Source: Streptomyces cellulosae (GTDB taxonomy: Bacteria > Actinomycetota > Actinomycetes > Streptomycetales > Streptomycetaceae). From it: a DNA stretch of 64,000 nt. How positions within the stretch are numbered: the first letter of the stretch is position 1; each line of letters opens with the position of its first letter. The position numbers and the translations under genes are program-made. The stretch covers positions 124,001 to 188,000 of the forward strand of contig NZ_JOEV01000003.1 of NCBI RefSeq assembly GCF_000721105.1, read 5' to 3'. The notes below the pieces were generated by a model. The model saw nothing but the letters and a program-made list of their open reading frames with translations. It searched no databases and had not been told where the DNA came from. Of the stretch, positions 16,338 through 24,042 are shown in pieces.

Positions 16338-16853
16338 TCAGTCCGATCGTGCTGCTTCCCACCTCCATGAGGTTTGGCGAGGGAGGCCCTCGAGTTCTCC
16401 GCGGCCGGTGCACCAGAGGAGTACCTGAGTGGGGTCTCCGTGTGGGGCGGCGGGGAAGAGCCGGTTGAGTACTGCTGCGCTCAACGGTGCTGGTGGCAGC
16501 CAGTCCACGGACAGTCCCTGCATGATGTCGTAGGTGTGCAGCAGGGTTTCGGCGACGCCCATCGCCGTGAACCCTTCGGGGTCGCACGGGCCCCAGTGCC
16601 AGGCCCTCAGGGTCGGGTTGGCTGTGGCCAGGGCGCTGCTGAGCAGTCCGCCGCAGGCGGTGACGGCCTGAGTACTTCGGCCGGCGAGGCAGTGGGGCGA
16701 ACGTTCAGGTCGATGGGAAGGTAGGCGTCGGCGGGCTGTGCCGCCAGCTGTCCTGTGTAGGCCAGCAGGTCGTGGCCGGTGTGGGCTGCTGTTTGTCAGC
16801 AGGTCCATTCGAGCGGCCCCGCCGGCAACGTCCAGTCCTCGGCGGTATGGGGG
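16338..16853 (-). pseudogene. DinB/maleylpyruvate-isomerase-like (TIGR03083-type) protein, broken
   Basis: Reading frames joined across one frameshift give EDWTLPAGPLEWTC, a TGA stop, then QTAAHTGHDLLAYTGQL and later VAETLLHTYDIMQGLSVDW and VLLWCTGRGELEG. This is the pattern of DinB-like mycothiol-dependent proteins (GHDLLAYTGQL near the N-terminal half, HTYDI as the metal/thiol region). Damage: an in-frame TGA near 16798, where Trp is likely, and a one-base loss near 16668. The N-terminal third is missing, replaced by transposase sequence. It stops 12 bases from the left inverted repeat. Confidence 0.6.
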
Positions 16854-17073
16854 CCAGGCCGATCTCGTTGAACCGGTGGATCACATCCCGGACGGTGTCC
16901 TCGTCGGCCTGGACCAGCCGGGCGATCACCGGGACGCGGTTTCCGCCGGCGGATGCCAGCAGCATCATCGCCCGCCGGTAGCGCACCGAACTGGTACTTC
17001 CCCGGCGCACGATCTGCTGCAGCTTCTGCCTTTCCTGATCGGTCAGTCTGCGCACTCGCACAGGCTCAGCCAC
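16854..17073 (-). pseudogene. IS630-family transposase, N-terminal fragment
   Basis: From GTG 17073 the frame reads VRRLTDQERQKLQQIVRRG, RRAMMLLASAGGNRVPVIA and DTVRDVIHRFNEIGLA. This is the HTH-bearing N-terminus of IS630-family transposases (about the first 73 of some 350 residues). The DDE catalytic core is absent: homology stops at about 16854 and passes into DinB-like sequence. The element could move only if a full IS630 transposase acted in trans. Confidence 0.78.
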
Positions 17074-17160
17074 CACACCTCCAGCGGTCAGAACCGACGT
17101 CACCGCCCATCCCACCGCCCCAACCACCAACCCGGCGAACGTTCCCGGTCACAGCACAAG

Positions 17161-17214
17161 GCGAGGTACGACGCTCAGGCGAGGTACGACGCTCAGGCGA
17201 GGTACGACGCTCAG
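17161..17214. repeat. 18-bp tandem repeat, three perfect copies (right copy)
   Basis: Three identical units GCGAGGTACGACGCTCAG (17161-17178, 17179-17196, 17197-17214). The last unit contains the stop codon of the GntR gene, and in the GntR reading frame every unit carries an in-frame TGA. The same unit makes up the degenerate array at 14015-14157. Confidence 0.93.
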
Positions 17215-17990
17215 ACGGTGTAGTGGAAACGCACCCTGCTCCCGATCCACACCGTCCGTGTCGTGTCGAGCAGGCGACCGTCGTCCAGTCGGGCCACCGA
17301 CCACACCACGAACAGCGGCGCGTCGAGCGTCGTGTTCAGCAGGCGGGCCTCGTGGGAGTTGGCCGCTCCGACTTCCAGGTAGTGGTTGGTGTCGGCGGGG
17401 ACGAGGCCGAAGTTCTCGCGAAGGGTCCGGGAGAGGGAGCCGTCGATGAGGGGCTGATCCGACAGCCCGGGCGCGACGGCCTCGGGGACCCACGAGTCCG
17501 TGAGCCCGATGGCCCGGTCGTTGACCACGTGAAGCCGTTTGAGGTGGAGCCGCTCGGCGGAGGCTTCCTCGGGGGTGATGAGCTTGACCAGCTCACGGGG
17601 CGCGGGCTCGGCGGGCTCGTCGGTCAGGTGGAGGGACTGCGCGGTCTGCCCCGCGGCGTGGAAGCGGTCCCGCCATGGCGTGGTGAGCGCGAAGTCGTGC
17701 TGGACCGGTTCGGGGATGTCGGCGACGAAGGTCCCGGCCCCCTGCCGGCGCTCGACGTAGCCGTCCGCGGCCAGGGCACCGAGCGCCTGACGGATGGTGA
17801 TGCGACTGACGCCGTAGAGCTCGGAGAGTTCACGCTCGGTCGGGAGTTGGTAGCCCGTCGGCAGTTCCTGGCCGATCCGCTGACGCAGATCGCGCTGCAC
17901 CTGCGCCCAGGCGGGCATGGGCGACCTGCGATCCACCGGGTGCACGGACAGCCGGCCCCGGCCGGTCCTCGCGCCATCGACGACGGACAC
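17211..17990 (-). CDS. GntR-family (HutC/UTRA) transcriptional regulator
   Basis: A 259-residue protein with GTG start (AGGGAG upstream). A winged helix lies at about residues 28-95 (LPTERELSELYGVSRITIRQALGAL is the recognition region, followed by the GAGTFV wing). The UTRA ligand domain runs from ~105 to the end. UTRA regulators sense sugar phosphates, amino-sugar phosphates or related intermediates. It is upstream of, and on the same strand as, nothing downstream except the repeat array; the adjacent locus (18146-25001) is its likely target. A palindrome GGT-N2-TAA-N2-TTA-N2-ACC lies 51 bases before its start, suggesting autoregulation. Confidence 0.9.
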   Translation of the reverse strand: MSVVDGARTGRGRLSVHPVDRRSPMPAWAQVQRDLRQRIGQELPTGYQLPTERELSELYGVSRITIRQALGALAADGYVERRQGAGTFVADIPEPVQHDFALTTPWRDRFHAAGQTAQSLHLTDEPAEPAPRELVKLITPEEASAERLHLKRLHVVNDRAIGLTDSWVPEAVAPGLSDQPLIDGSLSRTLRENFGLVPADTNHYLEVGAANSHEARLLNTTLDAPLFVVWSVARLDDGRLLDTTRTVWIGSRVRFHYTV

Positions 17991-18040
17991 GTACGAACTC
18001 CCTCACCCTTTTCGCACCGCGGATCCCCGCCGCACAATTG

Positions 18041-18058
18041 GTCTTAATTTTAGCACCT
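18041..18058. promoter_or_regulatory. Candidate GntR operator (GGTCTTAATTTTAGCACC)
   Basis: An 18-bp inverted repeat of the form GGT-N2-TAA-N2-TTA-N2-ACC between the GntR gene and the end of the SIS gene. It has the same architecture as the palindrome at 23909-23926 upstream of the binding-protein gene, which argues that both bind the GntR protein. Confidence 0.55.
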
Positions 18059-18145
18059 ATCGTGTGCGGCTCGGGAACGGCACGTCGCGCGAAGGTACCG
18101 GCGCGGGCGTCAGGAGTCGAGTTTCGCGGGCCTTGAAACGCTCTG

Positions 18146-19129
18146 TCAGGAGTCGAGCTTGATATGCCGCGCGTCCATGTTGACCGCTCCGCCGCGGAAG
18201 GGCGGACGGCCCCACCGCAGCGCCGCGCCGTGCGCGAACCAGGCACCTGCCACCGCCGTGGCGAGGTCCCGCAGGATGCCGGCGTCCCGCACCCCGACGT
18301 CGGTCAGGTCGCGGGTGTCGATCTGACGGACGGTCTGGCCGGTGGTGCGCAGGGCGTCGGCCAGACGGTCGAACCGCGGCCGGCCGTGCGCGCCCATGAG
18401 CTGAAGGGTGAGGTGCGGCTCGGGGCCGATGAAGTAGTCCACGTGCCCGCTCTCCTCCAGGGGTACGTCGCGGGCCGCCAGTCCGCAGGCCTCGATCAGC
18501 TTCAGGACCCAGAAGTCGGCGCCGCTGCGCAACTCCGGAAGGGACAGCACCGACACGGCGGCCGGCGCGGTCTCGGGCAGCAGACCCAGTTGCGCGTCGA
18601 CGGTCGCGCGGACGCGGTCCAGGCTCTGCGCGAGCGCCCGGTTGAAGGGCGCGGTGTCGACTCCGCATACGGCGGCCACCCCTTGGGCGAGCATGACGTG
18701 TCCGGCGCAGGGGACGAGTTCCTCCACCCGCAGGGTGGGCACCAGTTGGACCTCGTCAGCGCTGTCCGCCAGCGGTGAGCCGGCCTGTGAGGTGACGGCG
18801 ACGGTCCTCAGTCCGGCGGTACGTGCCATGCGCAGCGCCCTGACGGTGGCACCGGAGGTGCCGGAGTGCGAGATGCCCACCAGGGTGTCGCAGGCGGCGG
18901 GCAGGGTCTCGCTCCAGGTGACATCGCCGGCCGACAGGGCACGGTGGCCGAAGCCGGCGGCGATCAGACCGGAGGCCAGGGAGTCGCCCGAGCCGACGAA
19001 GACCGCGCGTCCCAGGTCCGGTACGCCGACCGCGGTCACCGGGGGCGTGGCGAGCAGCGCGGCGTGCAGCGCGGCGCTGTGCGCCGAGTCGGAGTCGGCG
19101 TCAGAGGGGGGTGCGGGTGCGGCGGACAT
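18146..19129 (-). CDS. SIS-domain sugar isomerase/deglycase-like protein
   Basis: A 327-residue protein with ATG at 19129 and AAGGAG upstream; it overlaps the end of the PfkB gene by 29 bases. The first SIS domain has VFVGSGDSLASGL and VGISHSGTSGATVRALRMA (the phosphosugar-binding Ser/Thr loop). The second has EESGHVDYFIGPE, the conserved Glu region of isomerases of the AgaS/FrlB/GlmS type. With a coupled PfkB kinase and ABC importer, it could isomerise, deaminate or deglycate a 6-phosphorylated (amino)sugar. The substrate is not readable from the sequence. Confidence 0.75.
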   Translation of the reverse strand: MSAAPAPPSDADSDSAHSAALHAALLATPPVTAVGVPDLGRAVFVGSGDSLASGLIAAGFGHRALSAGDVTWSETLPAACDTLVGISHSGTSGATVRALRMARTAGLRTVAVTSQAGSPLADSADEVQLVPTLRVEELVPCAGHVMLAQGVAAVCGVDTAPFNRALAQSLDRVRATVDAQLGLLPETAPAAVSVLSLPELRSGADFWVLKLIEACGLAARDVPLEESGHVDYFIGPEPHLTLQLMGAHGRPRFDRLADALRTTGQTVRQIDTRDLTDVGVRDAGILRDLATAVAGAWFAHGAALRWGRPPFRGGAVNMDARHIKLDS

Positions 19130-20030
19130 GGATCTGGTTCTCCTTGCGGGTGGTGATCTCCGGGAAGGGGCGGCAGAGGGGTGCTGCGGCGGCGAGCGCC
19201 GCGTGGCCCCAGTCCGCGAGGGCGATGCGGGCGATGCTGGTGCCGTACAGGGCGGCCTCGACCGGGTCGGCGCCGGCGGCGAGGGCGGCCACGGCGGCGG
19301 CCGCACTGGCGTCTCCGGCGCCGGTCGTCTCGACGACGGTGACCGCGCGGTCGCGTACGGACCAGGTGCCGTCGGCCGTGACGACGTAGCAGCCCTCGGC
19401 GTCGAGGCGGGCGATCACCGGCAGGCGCAGCCCGGCCGCCAGTGACCGGGCGGCGCGGCGCGGGTCGCGGTCCAGCAGGTTGAGCTGGACCCGGCTCGGG
19501 AGCAGTACGGTCGTGGCCGAGACCACCCGGCGCAGATACCGCAGGCCCTGCTCGGCGACCAGGCTCTGGTGAGGGTCCAGGCCGACCCGGGTCCTCGGGC
19601 CGGCGGCGGGTGGCTCCGCCGGGGACGAGACCACCAGCCCGTCGAGGCCGTCGGTGAAACCGGCCGCCGGCGAGGGGAGCGGATCCGTCGCCGGCTCGGG
19701 GCGGTGGCCATCCCGTTCCAGTTCCGTACCCGCCGTCGTGTCCTGGGTGACGATGCGGCGCCCGCGGGCGGAGTTCAGGATCCACAGCCTCGGCACGGTG
19801 GGCACCTGACGGCAGTGCCGCCGGTCGACGCCGGACTCGTCGAAGATCTGCGCGAACCTGGGGTCGTCCTCGGGCAGCGGGCAGCTCACGCGGACGTCCG
19901 TGCCGGTGACGAGCCGTGCGCCGAGTGCCGCGAACAGCGCCGGTCCGCCGGGGCACGAGAAGCGCGCCCCGGCCGGCTCGCTGACGAGGTGGTCGACCGA
20001 CAGGCCGGCGTGGATGCCGACCAGCGTCAC
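19101..20030 (-). CDS. PfkB-family carbohydrate kinase
   Basis: A 309-residue ribokinase-fold kinase starting at GTG 20030, whose GTGA overlaps the stop of the YjbQ gene. The catalytic anion-hole motif ETTGAGDASAAA holds the general-base Asp, and the N-terminal GGPALFAALGARL motif matches PfkB signature 1. It is shorter in its lid region than ribokinase. It would phosphorylate the imported sugar or aminosugar before the SIS enzyme acts. The pairing of PfkB kinase and SIS enzyme recalls FrlD/FrlB and AgaS-type pathways; the assignment stays general. Confidence 0.82.
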   Translation of the reverse strand: MTLVGIHAGLSVDHLVSEPAGARFSCPGGPALFAALGARLVTGTDVRVSCPLPEDDPRFAQIFDESGVDRRHCRQVPTVPRLWILNSARGRRIVTQDTTAGTELERDGHRPEPATDPLPSPAAGFTDGLDGLVVSSPAEPPAAGPRTRVGLDPHQSLVAEQGLRYLRRVVSATTVLLPSRVQLNLLDRDPRRAARSLAAGLRLPVIARLDAEGCYVVTADGTWSVRDRAVTVVETTGAGDASAAAAVAALAAGADPVEAALYGTSIARIALADWGHAALAAAAPLCRPFPEITTRKENQIHVRRTRTPL

Positions 20031-20479
20031 GGGGCGAACCGGGAGAAGGCGTACTGGATGGTGCGGTCGCGCGGCCCGTCCATCTCCAGGAGGTAGACGC
20101 CCTGGCTGTGGCCGATCCCCAGTTCCCCCTCGACGACCGGCAGGGTCAGCGACTGGGCGCCGAACACGCACCGCACGTGCGCGGCCGCGTCCTGCGGTCC
20201 GTCGTGCAGGTGGACGAAGGGGCGGTGCACGGGTATCTGCCCCTCGATGAACAGGCGGATGTCGTGCAGCGTGGTGCCGTCGACGCCGGAGTTGAGGATC
20301 AGCGTGCAGGTGGTGTGCGGGAGGTAGACGGTGAGCGTCCCGTCACCCAGGTGCGGCGGGACGGCGTCCCTGAGCCGCGGAGTGAGATCGGTGAAGCCGA
20401 CGGGAGCGGCGAAACCGTCGGCGGGCTTGGTGTTCACGCTGAAGCGCAGCCACTTGCCGATCGTGGGGGGAGTACTCAT
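20027..20479 (-). CDS. YjbQ-family (UPF0047) protein
   Basis: A 150-residue protein matching the YjbQ family: YLPHTTCTLILNSGVDG near residue 52, DAAAHVRCVFGAQSLTLPV in the middle, and GELGIGHSQGVYLLEMDGP near the end, including the conserved His/Glu residues. Members form trimers; some have been reported to synthesise thiamine phosphate weakly, but the natural role is unsettled. Here it is translationally coupled to a sugar kinase and sits inside a transporter operon, which suggests a substrate-specific catalytic step such as an epimerisation or hydrolysis. That is inference. Confidence 0.8.
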   Translation of the reverse strand: MSTPPTIGKWLRFSVNTKPADGFAAPVGFTDLTPRLRDAVPPHLGDGTLTVYLPHTTCTLILNSGVDGTTLHDIRLFIEGQIPVHRPFVHLHDGPQDAAAHVRCVFGAQSLTLPVVEGELGIGHSQGVYLLEMDGPRDRTIQYAFSRFAP

Positions 20480-20526
20480 GGAAGTGCCCTTCGTATCCGG
20501 GTTGTGGGGATGCTCGGCCGTACGCG

Positions 20527-21366
20527 TCAGCCCTTGACCGCGCCGCCGGCCATGCCGTCCACGACGTAGCGCTGGAGGGCGATGAAGACGCCGAGGACCG
20601 GGAGGATGAGGATGAGGGCGCCCGCCATCATGGCGCCCAGTTGCGTGGAGAAGGTGCCGTTCATCGACAGGAAGCCCAGGGTGACGGTCTGGTCGGACGG
20701 GTCGTGCAGGAAGGTCGAGGAGATGAGGAAGTCGTTCCAGGCGCTGAGGCCGACGATGACTCCCACGGTGATCAGCCCGGGCCGTACGACCGGCAGCAGC
20801 ACCCGGTGGATCAGCTGGAGGACGTTGGCGCCGTCGATCCGTGCCGCCTCTTCGAGTTCCCTGGGGACGTTGAGGAAGAAGGTGCGCATCAGGAAGGTCG
20901 CGAACGGCATGTTGATCGCGGCCAGGATCACGCCGACCACGAAGACGTTGTCGAGCAGTCCCAGGGCTGCGACCCCCGCGTAGAGGGGGAAGACGAACAG
21001 CTGGATCGGCACGGTCATGGCCATGGTCAGGTAGACCATCACGGCGGGCCACACACGGATCTTCTGTCCGGCCAGGACGTACCCGGCCAGGGAGGAGCAG
21101 AGCAGCACGACGGCGACCGTGGTCCCGGTGAGCAGCACGCTGTTGAGGAATCCGCTGCCGAAGGCGCCGTACTCCCAGGCCGTGCTGAAGTTCGACAGGC
21201 TGAGCGACTTGGGGAGCGCGAAGGGGCTGCCGGTGACGCCCGCGTTGGACTTGAAACTGTTGAGGAGGACGAGCAGGAGCGGGGCGAGGGCGGTGGCGGC
21301 GAACACCAGCAGCACGACGTGCGCCGCGAGCCCGTTGAGACGGTTCCTCGTACTGTGCTTGTTCAT
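20527..21366 (-). CDS. Carbohydrate ABC transporter permease (MalG-type)
   Basis: A 279-residue six-helix permease. The ATG at 21366 overlaps the stop of the partner permease (ATGA). The EAA loop is FLNVPRELEEAARIDGANVLQ, and the protein ends YVVDGMAGGAVKG as MalG/LacG proteins do. It forms the channel with the product of 21363-22292 and works with the binding protein at 22474-23832. As at the xylan locus, no dedicated ATPase is present. Confidence 0.92.
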   Translation of the reverse strand: MNKHSTRNRLNGLAAHVVLLVFAATALAPLLLVLLNSFKSNAGVTGSPFALPKSLSLSNFSTAWEYGAFGSGFLNSVLLTGTTVAVVLLCSSLAGYVLAGQKIRVWPAVMVYLTMAMTVPIQLFVFPLYAGVAALGLLDNVFVVGVILAAINMPFATFLMRTFFLNVPRELEEAARIDGANVLQLIHRVLLPVVRPGLITVGVIVGLSAWNDFLISSTFLHDPSDQTVTLGFLSMNGTFSTQLGAMMAGALILILPVLGVFIALQRYVVDGMAGGAVKG

Positions 21367-22292
21367 GAGGCCAGTTGCCTCCGGCTCATCCACGTGTAGA
21401 CGCACGAGGCGATCAGCCCGAAGAAGCTCATGATGATCCCGACGGCGGCCGCCTTGCCGAACTGGAACGCCGAGAACGCGAAGGCATAGGCATAGGTGCC
21501 CATCACCTCGCTGCCGTGTGCGGGGCCGCCCTGCGTGAGCAGATAGACGTAGTCGAAGGCGAGGAAGGAGAAGATGACCGTCATCACGCCCATGAGCAGC
21601 AGCGTGGGGCGGATGCTCGGCAGGTGGACGTGCCGGAAGACCTGCCAGGTGCCGGCGCCGTCGACGACGGCCGCCTCCACCTGCTCCAGCGGGGTCTGTC
21701 TCATGGCGCCGAGGTAGACCACGGTGAGAAAGCCCCAGTAGTGCCACATGTCGACGGCGGCGGCCGCGTAGAGCGCGCCGTGCACGTCGGCCAGCGGTGA
21801 ACTGATGTGCAGGGCGCCGGTGACCCCGCCGTTGGGGTTGTAGATGATGCTCAGCCACACCATCGCGTTGACCACGGGCGCCAGGACGTACGGCATCAGG
21901 AACAGGACCTGGTAGAAGGTGCGTGTCCGGCGCCGGTGGAGCAGGAGCGCAGCCGTGAGCAGGCCGACGGCGGCGGGGGCGGTGAGGAAGAGGGCCAGCC
22001 ATGTGACGTTGTTGCCGAGGGCGGTGGCGAAGACGGGGTCGGCCAGGATGTCGCGGAAGTTCCGCAGGCCGACGTAGTCGGCGTGGAAGCCGACGCCGGT
22101 CCAGTCGGTGAAGGCCGCCATCGCGGTCAGGACGCCGGGTACGACGACGACCAGGACCGACAGGAGCAGGGCCGGGGCGACGAGCAGATGGTTGACCAGG
22201 GAGCGGCGCCGCTGGTGGGCGCGCCGGGCCCGGTGGTCCGCCGCGGGGGTCGGATCGGTCCGGACGGGTGCGAGAGTTGCGGTGGCGGTCAT
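21363..22292 (-). CDS. Carbohydrate ABC transporter permease (MalF-type)
   Basis: A 309-residue permease; ATG at 22292 is preceded by GGAGGAAGG, favouring it over an upstream in-frame ATG at 22340. A basic N-terminus (RARRAHQRRRS) precedes the first helix. The loop ETPLEQVEAAVVDGAGTWQVF-like sequence (here QTPLEQVEAAVVDGAGTW) is the EAA motif. It is separated by 181 bases from the end of the binding-protein gene, so they may share the promoter at about 23.9 kb. Confidence 0.92.
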   Translation of the reverse strand: MTATATLAPVRTDPTPAADHRARRAHQRRRSLVNHLLVAPALLLSVLVVVVPGVLTAMAAFTDWTGVGFHADYVGLRNFRDILADPVFATALGNNVTWLALFLTAPAAVGLLTAALLLHRRRTRTFYQVLFLMPYVLAPVVNAMVWLSIIYNPNGGVTGALHISSPLADVHGALYAAAAVDMWHYWGFLTVVYLGAMRQTPLEQVEAAVVDGAGTWQVFRHVHLPSIRPTLLLMGVMTVIFSFLAFDYVYLLTQGGPAHGSEVMGTYAYAFAFSAFQFGKAAAVGIIMSFFGLIASCVYTWMSRRQLAS

Positions 22293-22473
22293 GCTCGCCT
22301 TCCTCCGAGCGCCGGATGCCGCGCTGGGCGCCCGCGGCATCCGACGGGTGTGGGGCGGGGGCCCGGGCCGGTGTGGCCGGGACGACGGGTAGGGGGTGAC
22401 GGATCCGGGCCGACGGATCCGGGCGGGATGAACCGGGTCCTTCGGCCGGGCCGTTGGCGTCGGCCGTCGGCTG

Positions 22474-23832
22474 TCAGCCGGCGGGCTCCGGTACGGGGGG
22501 AACCAGATCCTTGGCCTTCTCGGCGGCGAACGTCGTCTGGATCTTGTCCAGGAAATCGGTCGTGCTCTCGGTGCCGAGCCAGACCCCGTCGATGTCGGTG
22601 AAGGCCGTGGCGGTGGCCGGCGGGAAGAAGGTGCCCGCGAAGAAGCCGTAGTTGCCCTTGCCGACCGTGGCGACCGTGTCCTTGACCGACTGGACGTACG
22701 CCTTGGACAGACCGGTGTAGGAGGCGGGGTCGAGGTCGAAGTTCTTCAGCGGAACGCCCCAGTAGCCGGGCCAGGTCTTGTTCATCCGCTGGGCGAACGT
22801 GTCGCTCATCATGTAGTCGATCACCTCGGCCGCCCCGTCCTTGTGCGCGGAGTGGGCGTTGACCGACAGCGAGGCGGTGGTGCCGAGGGTCCCGCTGGGC
22901 GAGGGCAGGCCCGGCGTGATGTTGGGGAACGGGGCGAATCCGAGGTCCGAGGTGTTCCCGGCGGCGTCGTTGAAGGAGTCACTGGCGAACTGGAAGGCCA
23001 GGGTGGGGCCGAAGAAGAACGGTGACTTGCCCTGGGCCAGCAGCTGCATGGACTCCTGGAAGTTCAGGTTCGCGTAGTCCTTCCCGCCGAGATAGCCCTT
23101 CTTGTAGAAGGCGGCGGAGTCGTCGACGGCCTTGACGATCTTCGGGTCGGTCCACTTGGTCGTGCCCTGCAGCGCGTCGTAGACGGTTTTGCCGCCCGCC
23201 ACGTGGGTCAGGAACATCGAGATGTAGTTCTGGTTGACCGGCTTCCAGCCCTTGTTGCCGGTGACCGAGGGGTACATGCCCGCCTTGGCGGCCTTGTCCA
23301 TGGCGGCGGTCAGTTCGGCGTAGGTGGCCGGCACGCCCACGCCCAGCTCGGCGAGGACCTTCTTGTTGTAGAAGACCCCGAGGTTGTTGATCGAGTTGGG
23401 CAGCGAGTAGAGCTTGCCGTGCACGGTCCCCGACTCGTACATCGGTGCCAGGATCCGGTCCTTCCACCCGTACTTCTTCGCGTACGGAGTCATGTCGGCC
23501 AGCTTGTTCTGGACGGCGTAGGCCGCCGAGAACGCGGGTCCTGATCCGTAGACGATGTCGGGGCCCTCGTTGGCGGACAGCGCCACCTGGACGTTCTTGT
23601 CCACGGCGTTGTTGAAGGTGACTTTGAGGTCGTACTTGCTCTGGGACTTGTCGAACCCGTCGACAAGCACCTCTTTCATGGTCTTCTGCTGCTGCGGCGA
23701 CGCGCCCCAGAACCACAGCTGGAGGGTCTGCCGACCACCGGAGGCCGAGGAACTGCCACCGGAACACGCGGACAGCACGACCGCCATCGCCGCCAGGCCC
23801 GCACCGAGCACTCGGATCCCTGATCTGCTCAT
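22474..23832 (-). CDS. Sugar ABC transporter substrate-binding lipoprotein
   Basis: A 452-residue family-1 binding protein. The signal peptide ends in lipobox VLSACSGG, with the acylated Cys at about residue 23. The mature part begins LQLWFWGASPQQQKTMKEV, and the hinge blocks DIVYGSGPAFSAAYAVQNKL and WPGYWGVPLKNFDL are typical of oligosaccharide or glycoside binders. ATG at 23832 has GAGG upstream. It heads the operon running to 18146 and is preceded by a palindrome probably recognised by the GntR regulator. Confidence 0.9.
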   Translation of the reverse strand: MSRSGIRVLGAGLAAMAVVLSACSGGSSSASGGRQTLQLWFWGASPQQQKTMKEVLVDGFDKSQSKYDLKVTFNNAVDKNVQVALSANEGPDIVYGSGPAFSAAYAVQNKLADMTPYAKKYGWKDRILAPMYESGTVHGKLYSLPNSINNLGVFYNKKVLAELGVGVPATYAELTAAMDKAAKAGMYPSVTGNKGWKPVNQNYISMFLTHVAGGKTVYDALQGTTKWTDPKIVKAVDDSAAFYKKGYLGGKDYANLNFQESMQLLAQGKSPFFFGPTLAFQFASDSFNDAAGNTSDLGFAPFPNITPGLPSPSGTLGTTASLSVNAHSAHKDGAAEVIDYMMSDTFAQRMNKTWPGYWGVPLKNFDLDPASYTGLSKAYVQSVKDTVATVGKGNYGFFAGTFFPPATATAFTDIDGVWLGTESTTDFLDKIQTTFAAEKAKDLVPPVPEPAG

Positions 23833-23907
23833 GTACCAAGCTCCTCTTGCTACCGCACACCCGGCCCCTCCAAGGGCCGTCAGGAGCACCGCAAACCTCG
23901 TCGTTAT

Positions 23908-23927
23908 TGGTACTGATCTCAGGACCA
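23908..23927. promoter_or_regulatory. Candidate GntR operator (TGGTACTGATCTCAGGACCA)
   Basis: A 20-bp inverted repeat TGGT-N-CTGA-N2-TCAG-N-ACCA, 76 bases upstream of the binding-protein start. It shares the GGT-N2-TRA-N2-TYA-N2-ACC frame with the site before the GntR gene. A second half-site-like AGGACCAC follows directly. Confidence 0.6.
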
Positions 23928-23999
23928 TAGGACCACTGACGGGTGGTGTCAACGCTTTTCGGCCATGGCCGGTCCGAGCCGTCCACCCCTCCGGGAGGA

Positions 24000-24042
24000 C
24001 CCCGTCACGCGCTGATCGCGGCCCCGTCACGCGCTGATCGCG
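24000..24042. repeat. 22-bp tandem duplication at the end of the PfkB-like gene
   Basis: CCCCGTCACGCGCTGATCGCG occurs at 24000-24020 and again at 24022-24042. The second copy contains the stop codon and last codons of the minus-strand PfkB-like gene. The first copy is a duplicate of that gene end lying in the intergenic space. Confidence 0.8.

Larger units (their letters stand above)
16301..17157. mobile_element. IS630-like element with 26-bp terminal inverted repeats, non-autonomous
   Basis: The 26 bases at 16301-16326 (starting GTGCTGTGACCGGGAACG) recur as an exact inverted copy at 17132-17157. The 857-bp unit contains the first part of an IS630-family transposase next to the right repeat and a decayed DinB-like gene next to the left repeat, both on the minus strand. 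IS630 elements target TA; TA precedes the left end, but AA follows the right end, so the target duplication is not preserved. Confidence 0.75.
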
